From NCBI GenBank assembly GCA_020310875.1, contig MU260054.1:689501-753500 (forward strand): a stretch of DNA of 64,000 nt, given 5' to 3'. A model generated the notes under the pieces. The model saw only the letters and a program-made list of their open reading frames with translations. It ran no database searches and was not told where the DNA came from. Made by a program: the position numbers and the translations under genes. The stretch is from Ceratopteris richardii. Its lineage: Eukaryota > Streptophyta > Polypodiopsida > Polypodiales > Pteridaceae. Numbering within the stretch: position 1 is the stretch's first letter; every line of letters begins with the position of its first letter. Below, piece by piece: positions 43,974-52,597 of the stretch.

Positions 43974-44165
43974 TGTGGCTCAATTTTTTTGTTATTAGCC
44001 GCTCTAACAATGAGTTTCTCCGGTAGCGACGTTCCTTTGTGAAAAGACCTTTCATTTTTAACATTTTTGGATCTTTTGCCGGTCGGAAAATTCTTGGAAA
44101 AAGCAATGAAGGACGATTTGGAAGTAATTTGCCGTATGTCAATAATGAAAAACAAGCTATTAAAT

Positions 44166-44325
44166 AATCCGAGCAATCCACAAACGACGTAAGGTTCTTT
44201 TTTTATTTTTTCTATCTACATAAGCACGAGTTAAGGCCTTTTGTTTCTGTTGTGTTGCTGTTCTAAATAATCTTGAATGAGTGCCTCGAAAACCAGATGC
44301 GAAGTCAAGAATATTTTTGCGATAC
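44166..44325 (-). pseudogene. rpl20: Plastid rpl20 fragment
   Basis: The minus strand reads [20 protein letters not shown], then [13 protein letters not shown] and RRLWIAR, the N-terminal half of plastid ribosomal protein L20. The plus strand just left (44030-44167) ends [12 protein letters not shown], possibly the end of rps18, with low confidence. Confidence 0.85.
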
Positions 44326-44687
44326 TTTCGGCTTCTTTTAAAATAGTTTCCGCCTGCTCCGTAAACGTCTTTGTGGAACGAAAACAATTTGAAATTGATT
44401 GAAGAAACTCTTGTTTTAAAAAGCTTCAATAAGACAAAGAAAAGATAGTAAGTATATCTCAATGCGTAGGAAATTCAGTTTCATACACCCTTGAGGACCT
44501 TTTTTCTGGAAGCCACTTCCAAATTCAATCTGGAATGAGTTGCTTTCTCTGCATTTTGTCAATTTTGTATACGCCCTAATTTTCATTATAGGGAGAGAAA
44601 ATTTGGTAAGGGAAATTGAGAACATTTAATATCCTATTGAAATTCCTTTCTTGAAAAAAAAAAAGCAATCAAGACTTTTTATTATGT

Positions 44688-44741
44688 ATGATTCATCGAA
44701 CTAATTATAAACAACTTCGCATCGGACTAGCTTCTCCCGGC
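44688..44741 (+). pseudogene. rpoC1: Plastid rpoC1 start fragment
   Basis: MIHRTNYKQLRIGLASP matches the first residues of the plastid RNA polymerase beta' subunit. Only 18 codons remain before 23S sequence begins. Confidence 0.75.
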
Positions 44742-44770
44742 TAAATACTCCTAAGTGACCGATAGCGAAG

Positions 44771-44804
<34 letters not shown>

Positions 44805-45005
44805 TCGGGGAGTGAAATAGAACATGAAACCGCGAGCTCCCAAGCAGTGGGAGGAAAATGAAATTTCTAACCGCGTGCCTGTTGAAGAATGAGCCGGCGA
44901 CTTATAGGCGGTGGCCCGGTTAAGGGGGTTCTCCCCCGGAGCCGTAGCGAAAGCGAGTCTTGATGGGGCAATTGTCACCGCTTATAAACCCGAACCTGGG
45001 TGATA
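44742..45005 (+). pseudogene. rrn23: Plastid 23S rRNA fragment
   Basis: Contains GTGACCGATAGCGAAGCAGT, GTGAGGGAAAGGTGAAAAG, GTGCCTGTTGAAGAATGAGC and CCCGAACCTGGGTGAT, all conserved blocks in the 5' third of plastid 23S rRNA. About 264 of some 2800 bases. Confidence 0.95.
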
Positions 45006-45324
45006 ACACTGAAGTTCTTTGAACAAGCTGTATAAAAGTGATCCTCTCTAGCCACCATGATTTCCACTTTGTATCCTAAAGTTCAGATGCTCATCATTGA
45101 CATGCAAGAGGTTTACCGCATACCCCAGGAATCCTACTGGCACTAACCCATTATAATCAGGTTGCTCTATCTTGAGTAACCTCTGTTCATGCGATTCATC
45201 CAGGTCACCATCGTATGGCCTATAAACAATGCCAAATTCTTTGAATAGCAATTATAAACCTGCTTCTCACACTTTCAAATTGAACATATGATAGAATCGA
45301 CAAATCATTCAATGAAGGTACATA
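45006..45324 (-). pseudogene. DMS3/GMI1-like gene fragment, right inverted arm
   Basis: The inverse complement of 42644-42940 with a few percent difference and one indel of about 22 bases. It reads LFKEFGIVYRPYDGDLDES and the same GFLGYAVNLLHVNDEHL core, with the same stop after SGNHGG. Because both arms share that stop, the stop predates the duplication. Together the arms would fold as a hairpin of about 300 bp with a 2.07-kb loop. Confidence 0.75.
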
Positions 45325-45422
45325 CGATGTATATGTATTTCATGTATATGTATGTGTATATATATATATATGTATATTTATTCATTTATTTTTTAATATA
45401 TCTTTTTTTGATGAACTTACAG

Positions 45423-46160
45423 GTTATTATCTGAAAAGTTTTTACCAAGTCAGAATATTCTTCCTACCTCACATGATGAAATGAAGAAGATAATCAATAA
45501 TCTTGGTATAGATTATCAATGTATACATGCATGTCATAACGATTGTATTTTATATAGAGGTGAATATGCAGACTCTTTGACATGTCCCAAATGTCAATCT
45601 CCTCGATATAAGGGCGAAGAAGGTAAAATCCCAAAAAAGGTATTGAGACATTTTCCATTGGCTCCACGGATTAGACATATGTTTCAAAGCCCTGAATTAT
45701 CAAAGCTTTTGGCTTGGGGACATGATCACAAAAGTACTGATGGAATAATCAGAATTCCTCATGATAGTGTTGCTTTTCAGCATATTGATTCTACATGGCC
45801 TGAATTTGCACAAAATCCACAGAATCTAAAGTTAGGAGTTGCATTAGATCGGGTTAATCCATTCTCCATGAAATCCAGTAATGGTCAACATGGTCACTAT
45901 TAGTCATAAACTACAATCTTCCGCCATATCTTAGCATTAAAAAGGAACATTTAATGCTTTCACTTTTAATCCCAGGCAAAAGACAAGTTAAAGATATGAA
46001 TATATATCTTGCTCCTCTCATTGACGATCTCCAAGAGTTATGGAGAGGTATTAATGTCATTGATGTATCGAAAAGCATCAATGAAAGACATATTACGGTT
46101 CGTGGTATTGTGGCTTGGACTATTCATGATTTTCCGGGATATGGTGTTTGTTCGGGTATT
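45423..46160 (+). pseudogene. CACTA transposase TNP2 core, part 1
   Basis: From the acceptor TTACAG it reads LLSEKFLPSQ, CIHACHNDCILYRGEYADSL, CPKCQSPRY, then KVLRHFPLAPRIRHMF, RLGVALDRVNPF-type sequence (LGVALDRVNPFSM) and LMLSLLIPGKRQVKDMNIYL. This is the Transposase_21/TNP2 core with its zinc-binding and IHAC..DC motifs. A frameshift near 45895 divides it. It ends at a donor after GYGVCS (GTATTG). Confidence 0.88.
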
Positions 46161-46239
46161 GATGTAATTTTTTTATTCAATATGCATGTAAATAAATATG
46201 ATTTAATCTAATTATATTTTTATCATTTTCATGATGCAG

Positions 46240-47023
46240 GAATATCTACTAAGGGTTATAAAGCTTGTCCATATTGTGGTGATTGGTTGAGATCAATCTA
46301 TAGTAAGAATCTCAACAAAAATATTTATCTTCGACATCGACGATTCTTGCCTGATGATCATCCATTAAGATGTAAAAGAGAAGCGATACATTTTAATGGA
46401 AAGCTTGAAACAGGTCAGTGTCCAAAACCTATGATGCCTATGGATTGGTATAAAAAATGGACAGATGGACCTTTGATAGATCCAGAATCAGAAATCCTCA
46501 ATGATGATTCAGATAATGAGTATGTGAAGACAGGTAAAGGAAAATTGGCACTCGTAGAGAACATATCAATATGGTATTCTTTGGAGTATTGGAAAGAGCT
46601 AAAAGTATGTCATCTTCTTGATCTTATGCATATATTCAAAACTATTGCTTATTCACTATGGCAGCATCTTTTTGGACTAAAAGATACCATAGCATCAAGG
46701 AATGATTTTAAAGATAAAAAATCCAAACCAAAGTTATGTCCAGTTTTTGATAGACATTGACAAGAAACAACTTATGCACCTGCTCCTTGGGTACTTACAA
46801 CAAAAGAGATACAGAATATCAACAATAGAATTCAATTGATTAAGACTCCTATAGGATATGGAGCATCTTTTCAAAACATGTTTACTATGGATGATAAGAG
46901 CTTATCTGGGTTAAAGACCCATGACTGGCATAACTTTTTGAAACATATTTTATCTTTTGTTATTGATGGATGTACACCGAAAGGAGTACGAGATGTGATC
47001 TATCGTCTTGGATCACTTATAAG
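46240..47023 (+). pseudogene. CACTA transposase TNP2 core, part 2
   Basis: An exon from acceptor GATGCAG to donor AAG|GTAATT. It reads KGYKACPYCGDWL, YLRHRRFLPDDHPLR and KVCHLLDLMHIFKTIAYSLW, then after an in-frame TGA (46758) APAPWVLTTKEIQNIN and LKTHDWHNFLKHIL. The CPYCG, RFLP and HDWH blocks are typical TNP2 markers. The TGA could derive from CGA by cytosine deamination (inference). Confidence 0.88.
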
Positions 47024-47118
47024 GTAATTATGATACTTTTATATTTAATATGTATGAATATTGGATATCTTTTATTTTTTAATTAACTTCTTTATAATTT
47101 ATTTTATGACATGTATAG

Positions 47119-47784
47119 GTGGATTACATCCAAAGAGATTGACAAAAACTCGATCTCACAAAAAAAAACGTGAATGCAAAGAGCTACTATGTTTGATGGA
47201 GAAAGAACTTCCTACTTCATTTTTTGATATTCAAGTTCATTTATTAGTCCATCCTGTAGATGAAATAGAGATTGCAGGTGTTGTCAACACTCGATGGATG
47301 TTTTGGGTAGAGCAATTTATGGGAATATTAAAAGGTTATGTGCAACAAAGAGCGAAACCAGAAGGATCCATGGCAAAGGGTTGGATGCTTGAAGAGTGCA
47401 TGTATTACATTAGTGAGTACCTTGAAAGAGTTCATGAAGAAGCTCCACGTGCATGGACCAACGAGTCTTCTTCAAAAATAACAGATGAGTTATTATCAGG
47501 TAAGGGAGTTCCATTCTTATTTACATTTCAAGAAGAAAATGATGTTTCTACTTTTGTAGCATATAATAGTGAATGCATGCAAGCATTCCTTAGCGAGTAC
47601 GAGGAACTTCAAAATCTATGAAGTAAAAGGCAAAAAAACAAAAGATATAGATGTAATCTCGATAATAATGAGATTATAGATATATCTTCTTTCACGGATT
47701 GGCGATATAGTCGTTTGCAATGTGCGAATGCAAATAATGAAGAAATCTCATATGAGCAAAGAGAGTTAATGATAGGTTGTGAAT
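47119..47784 (+). pseudogene. CACTA transposase C-terminal DUF4218-like domain
   Basis: Acceptor ATGTATAG. The exon reads KELPTSFFDIQVHLLVHPVD, RWMFWVEQFMGILKGYV, RAKPEGSMAKGW and EECMYYISEYL. This is the domain (DUF4218) that follows TNP2 in plant CACTA proteins. A one-base slip in the A run at about 47158-47169 changes frame at its start. In-frame TGA codons occur at 47619 and 47782, after which it continues to a donor at about 47788. Confidence 0.85.
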
Positions 47785-47865
47785 GAAAGGTAATTTTATT
47801 AAAATATTTTATTTTTTTCATATATGTATATTAGTTTCTATTTACTAATTGAATTTATTTTGCAG

Positions 47866-47977
47866 GCTCGAATGTTCACTAATATGTGGGCTTTTGGACA
47901 GCATATTAGAATCAAAGCCATTGATTCTTTATGTAAAACATAGGATTCTAGTATTGTTGCTTCTTTCAAGCAACTAT
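47866..47977 (+). pseudogene. CACTA transposase last visible exon, truncated
   Basis: After the acceptor TTTTGCAG it reads ARMFTNMWAFGQHIRIKAID, in keeping with the region following DUF4218 in TNP2 proteins. It is cut by the Copia LTR starting at 47978. ACTAT (47973-47977) may be one copy of that Copia's target duplication. Confidence 0.6.
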
Positions 47978-48774
47978 TGTTGAAAGTTTTTCAAGCTCAA
48001 GTGTGGGAACATGCCCCAAATTGAACCTTCCACATCATCCATAATCAAAGGAGGCTGATTTCCATGAGTTGGAGGCATCAAATCATGCCCATAATGGAAA
48101 GAAGTTGATTAGAGAAGATTTAGCTCACCTCTTGATGTGATTGGACCTCACTTTTGACATGTATATGCTTTTGATTGGTTAAAGAGGTTAGTATGTGGTC
48201 TTTAAAAGCTCTAATGAGTTGTTTTATGATTTAGAGTCGTGGAAATACGTGCCCAAGCTGCCCCCTTGCTTAAGCACACCCCCTACTAGCTGTTCTTTGC
48301 ATATTTTGCAGAGATTTCACTTTTTCATACTCTTTCTCCCTAGATAATCTTGGCAGACCCCCTATTTTGTAATTGTTGTTTCTCCTTCATCCGGAATCCA
48401 TTTGCAATGATTTTTGTCTTGTTGGAAAGCTTATAAGTTTTACTTTGTCTGGTATACGTCTCGGGTTCAGTGCCTGCACAAGTGCACAGAAATGTCTAGA
48501 ACAGTGTCTATCTAGTTAGCCCATACTCTGTGAAGAGATCAAGTTATCTGTCTTGTTGCAGTTGGTTGAGGCATCATCCAGTATCCAAATGGAGTGACTT
48601 TACTCTCATTTGAAATATCTTAGAGTCTAATTTAATCTTGCAAAATTTCATTTTGAGTCTATGTATGTACTCAGAGAAACTCAGAAAATACAGAGCCTAT
48701 GTCTGAAAAATTTCAGGATCCTAGGAGGCTTCATTTGCTTTTGTTGTGCACATAGGAGTGTTTATCCTCCAACA
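47978..48774 (+). repeat. Copia 5' LTR inserted in the CACTA transposase
   Basis: 797 bp from TGTTGAAAG to CTCCAACA, followed by the primer site TGGTATTAGAGCT (48776). It interrupts the last transposase exon, so it is younger than the CACTA. No 3' LTR is visible. Confidence 0.82.
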
Positions 48775-48971
48775 GTGGTATTAGAGCTATACGTGGAGTA
48801 TCCAAGAGAGAAGAAGGAGCTACTGAAGTGAAGTAAAGATTGGAAGGAAGGAAGCAAAGAACGGGCACATCAACAACAAGGGGAAGCAAATACATCATCA
48901 AATCAAAGACGAAGCTTCATCAAGAGGAGTACCTCTACTTTTTGAGGTAAAAGCCATCCTTTTCAACTTCA

Positions 48972-50326
48972 TTGCATCAAGGGGGAGGTTCAAAAGAGAT
49001 AGGAGGCACCATGGCTGATCTCAATGCTCAGATTGAGAAGCTCGAAAAAGGAAACTACCAACCGTGGCAATTTAGAATAAGCAATTTTTTTATGGGGAAA
49101 GGTTTGTGGGGACTTGTGAGTGGTGGAGAGCCAAAACCCTACATAGATGAGGTAAATCCAACCAATGACCAGAGAAGAGCGATAAGAGAGTGGGATGAAA
49201 GGGACAAAAGGGTCATTTTCATTTTATCTCAGCATATTAGCAACTCTATGGTAGGGCATATTCAAGATTTGGATACATCGAAGAAGGTGTGGGAGTGCTT
49301 GGAGAGATTGTACTCAACCTCCACAAAAGCTAGAAAACTTTCAGCTCAAGAATGAGCTAAATAATCTTAGGAAAAGCCCCTCTCAAGGTGCTAATGATTA
49401 CGTATTAAAGGTTAAAGATCTTGCAGATGCACTAGGGTCAATCGGTTGTGCCCTAGATGATGACGATCTTGTCGCCCACACCCTAAATGGACTTAGGGAT
49501 GATGAAAAATGGAGGGCTTTCACAACTTCAGTGTATGTAAGGGACTAATGATTACGTATTAAAGGTTAAAGATCTTGCAGATGCACTAGGGTCAATCGGT
49601 TGTGCCCTAGATGATGACGATCTTGTCGCCCACACCCTAAATGGACTTAGGGATGATGAAAAATGGAGGGCTTTCACAACTTCAGTGTATGTAAGGGACT
49701 CTCTTCCTGATTTTGATCAACTAATCACTCTCATGGTGACAGAGGTTATGAACCTTGGTGGTCATAATGCCAAGGATAGCCAAGGGCAATTGTTGTATGC
49801 AGGTAGAGGAAGAGGAAGACACAACCGAGGTGCTACAAGAGGAAGAGGAAGATATCAAAGCAACCAAGGAGCTCAAGGACAACAAGAAAATGAAGATCAA
49901 AGAGGTGGAAGAGCCACAAATAGAGGAAGAGGTGCAAGATTTGGTGGAAGAGGACAACCCACTTCAAATGGATGCTTTGTATGCAGTAAGCCCGGTCATT
50001 TTGCAAATGAATGCTATCATAGAGCTCAAAGACAAGGGAATCAAAGCAACAACAACAATTATAGAGGGCAAGATAATTATGCAAACACATCATCCAGCCA
50101 AGGGAATGATTATTTACTTGCCATGAGGTATGGTGAAGATAGAACTCAAGCTAGTGAAGATGTATGGTATGTAGACAGTGGATGTAGCAATCATATGTCA
50201 TGTCAAAAGGATCTTTTTAGTAATTTGCAGGTACCAAAGCATCAAGGGCATGTGGAAACAGGTGATAAATCAGAGCATACCATTCAACATGTGGGAGATA
50301 TCAGTTTGGAAGACAGAAACCAATAG
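48972..50326 (+). pseudogene. Copia Gag and protease start (truncated element)
   Basis: Gag starts MADLNAQIEKLEKGNYQPWQ (from 49011, with a longer open frame from 48972). It continues through the UBN2 core, an Arg/Gly-rich stretch, a zinc knuckle (CFVCSKPGHFANEC) and the beginning of the protease (WYVDSGCSNHMS). It is close in layout to the tandem Copia at the window start. The element stops at about 50326, where host-like sequence begins, so integrase, RT and the 3' LTR are absent. Also broken internally, about two or three times. Confidence 0.85.
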
Positions 50327-50629
50327 CTCCAACACATAGCAAACCCTTGTCAAGTATGCATTTCACAACTCCTTTGGCTGCTTCAACTGTATCTAGAGCT
50401 TGATGATTCTTGCTCCAATCACCAAAACCAGCACTCCAATCCTAGTGTGTGGAGAAACATAGGGATGTTTGTTGAAAAAGTTTGGTACAACAACATAATA
50501 GCCATAGGATGTCAACATATCTGCTAACTTTCTCAGAAGCGGGGCTTCAAATCCAAAGATGTTGTTGACAAGGAGGGTGCCAGCAGTCGGGGGGTGATGA
50601 GAAGTGATGTACGCAACGAAGAGATCCAT
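50327..50629 (-). pseudogene. Dienelactone-hydrolase-like host gene fragment
   Basis: The minus strand reads LLVNNIFGFEAPLLRKLADM, YGYYVVVPNFF, then (another frame) WSAGFGDWSKNHQALDTVEA and KCILDKGLLCVGAI. This follows plant dienelactone hydrolase family proteins (GYEAPNLRKLADKVA, YVVVPDFF, then the approach to the GFCWG nucleophile loop), alpha/beta hydrolases of the cytosol. It stops just before the nucleophile at the Copia junction. Only about 100 codons with a frame change are present, so it is a relic. It could have been carried in by an element or be the edge of a host locus broken by insertion. Confidence 0.65.
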
Positions 50630-51712
50630 AATTCTCCTCCTTGTTAATGCAGCAATGCTCTGCTTCGGGACTTTCCTAATTCTGATCTCTTTGTCAGCAT
50701 AGCTCCAAGATTGTGTTCAGGAAGGGGGAAGTTGCACTCTTCATAACACGTCAATCTGCCTTCTCATTTCCTGTCAGCGCACTATTCTTTCCTTAACATC
50801 CTTTGCTTCATTTGCAAAAAATTTCTGCATCCCTCCCAAATAGTTCATTCCTTGAGGAGGTGATCATATGCAGCTTTAAGATCATCACATTCTCCATTCT
50901 TTTGCCTCAGAGCAGCTTCATTCTATCAATGGTTTCTCCAAAGGAGTTCACTTCCCGATCTTGAGCACTTCTTCAGTGGCAGCAAGAACCTCTGTCCTTC
51001 CAACTTGGGTACACCTAAACTCACAAGAGGGAGATGCAGATATACACAGCCAAGCTTTTAAGGTAAATCCTTTTGTCGTCGTTGGCATTGAACTGGGAAA
51101 TAATTTTCGCCCCACAAAATACATGGCAGCCATAGTTGGCTCAAGAGCAAACCTTGGGGTAATGAAAACAAGGGAAGATCCACTTGATAGATGAACACAT
51201 AGCCCGTCTCCTCCAATGTGCTTGCTCTTTCTATGAGATCAACAAACCTAGTTAATTCTCTGGAAATCAGGAACCTCCAAAAGATACGCGTCAATGCAGT
51301 TCAGCCATGGGCTGTTGGCCTTCGGCTTCTTGACATTATGCAGCACCTTCGAGAGTCCAGACTGAGCTATTACACTTGAATCCCGACCCAAAAACCCCTT
51401 TTTCTGCCTTCTACTCCACTTCCCATCCTTCAAGACTCAGAACCTCATGAGGCGATTCATTTGAACTCCCAAGAGGAGCTAATCCCACCACTCATCGAAT
51501 GTCCTCCTCTTCAAGAATCCTTCGTCTCTTCCTACACTTCCTCCTGCCCAAAGCTATCTATATATCCCCCCCCCTTTCTTTCTCCCAATAGCGTGCCCTT
51601 AAGAACCCAATTTCATCCCGAGCACGCCACCACCTTTTGAGAGAATGCCCTTAAGAACCTGATTCCTGCTGAATAGGGATTTTTCTGGCACCATTCTAAG
51701 CATATGCAGCAG
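50630..51712 (-). other. Unassigned sequence between gene scrap and LTR
   Basis: Short minus-strand open frames (for example 51248-51433 and 51058-51294) could be exons of a lost host gene or another element, but I recognise no family. A run of C near 51560 would be a polypurine tract on the minus strand. A near-duplicate GCCCTTAAGAACC occurs at about 51596 and 51648. Confidence 0.4.
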
Positions 51713-52556
51713 TGTTAAACGTCGCTTCTATCAGTCAAAAGCGCGTTTAAACATCTATTCGAGTTCTTGGGAGTGGAAGGGGTCTGTAAAACAAAGGCCC
51801 TATGCTTGATTTTCCCAAATAATCACTTCACACAGCCATATACTAATGTTCAAGAACTCTATCAAGAATCTATTTACGCTTTCACAATCTTACTATCTGA
51901 AATTAGACTCTCCCAAAGCTTACTGAACACACTTTCGTTAATGCTCTCTCAGCGTACAGCGCAGGAATTATTCAGTACCGTAATACAGAATTACTTTGAT
52001 TAACTCAAAGAACTGACCCAACAAAAACTATTGTAAACAACAGAAACGATAACAGCAACTCAATCTGTACCATACAGGTGCAGATAATCAACAGCCCAGG
52101 AATACACCGAATACTCAGATTCCTCCAAAACATACTCCAGAACTACACAGACTTCATTAACCAGATAAACGGTCTGACAGTTCCTCTAGTCATCTATGTA
52201 AATCACAAACCGAATAGGTATTGATAAACAAACAAGATAGAGACGAGAACAGAATACTCAGGATTACTCAAACGCACAGTACTGAAACTGTCATTACTGG
52301 AACACGGGATTCAATAAACAACTTACAAAACATCAACAACAAAGAGACACAACAGTACTCAGAGTTAACAGAACAATCACAACGGAAATGTCACAGATCA
52401 ATCACCCAGATAGACAGTCTGGTGATCCAACTGATCGTCCCCGAAGTTTCTCTTTTCATTGATTTATATAAAGATTACAATCATCGTCGTAACAACCTTT
52501 CGTTCGTGCGGAAAAAGATTCACTTATACAATTGCCAATCCGACGGCCGGCTAACA
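51713..52556 (+). repeat. Gypsy-type LTR, plus orientation
   Basis: 844 bp, TGTTAAAC to GCTAACA, the same family as the solo LTR at 12197-13203. A TATA-like TTTATATAAAG lies at about 52466, leaving a short R-U5 of about 80 bases. A tRNA-like primer site follows directly, so it is a 5' LTR reading rightward. The coding region to its right runs the other way. Confidence 0.7.
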
Positions 52557-52557
52557 C

Positions 52558-52584
52558 TGGCACGCACGGTGGACTCGAACCCAC
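52558..52584 (+). other. Extended tRNA-complementary primer-binding site
   Basis: TGGCACGCACGGTGGACTCG continues with AACCCAC. The reverse complement looks like a tRNA 3' end including the T loop (GGGTTCGAGTCC) and CCA. The first 15 bases recur at the primer site of the Gypsy at 61367. I could not assign the tRNA. Confidence 0.6.
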
Positions 52585-52597
52585 AGGTTTACAAGAA

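Larger units (their letters stand above)
42941..45005. other. Mosaic of plastid DNA fragments (NUPT)
   Basis: At least seven pieces from distant parts of a land-plant plastid genome are joined directly: rps7, rps2, trnA-UGC, ndhA (two pieces in non-native order), a group II intron domain V, rpl20, rpoC1 and 23S rRNA. Strands differ, so this is not one copied segment. The sequence between pieces (for example 43454-43540, 43810-43930 and 44330-44687) is probably also plastid but I could not assign it. The coding parts are well preserved, which suggests a fairly recent event. Confidence 0.85.
42575..45422 (+). other. 2.85-kb transposase intron carrying foreign DNA
   Basis: The intron runs from donor GTATAA to acceptor TTACAG. 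Splicing it out restores the TNP2 frame, so the insertion sits in a dispensable place. Contents: a TA run, an inverted pair of DMS3/GMI1-like fragments (42644-42940 and 45006-45324) and a plastid DNA mosaic between them (42941-45005). Confidence 0.75.
38134..47977 (+). mobile_element. CACTA (En/Spm) DNA transposon, degenerate, right end lost
   Basis: The left end reads CACTACAAGGAATATGGGCG, very close to the plant CACTA terminus, with ATA (38131-38133) as the possible 3-bp target site. Subterminal 24-bp repeats follow. A small minus-strand gene (39927-40530) and a spliced transposase gene (38783-47977) are divergent, and the TNP2 core and the conserved C-terminal domain are both readable. A Copia LTR starts at 47978 and the matching right terminus was not found, so at least 9.8 kb remains of a longer element. 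Stop codons and frameshifts in the transposase mean it is not autonomous now. A large intron carries foreign DNA. Confidence 0.88.

Noticed and set aside
44742-45005. Nuclear or mitochondrial rDNA
   Set aside because: Conserved blocks match plastid 23S and the neighbours are plastid genes.
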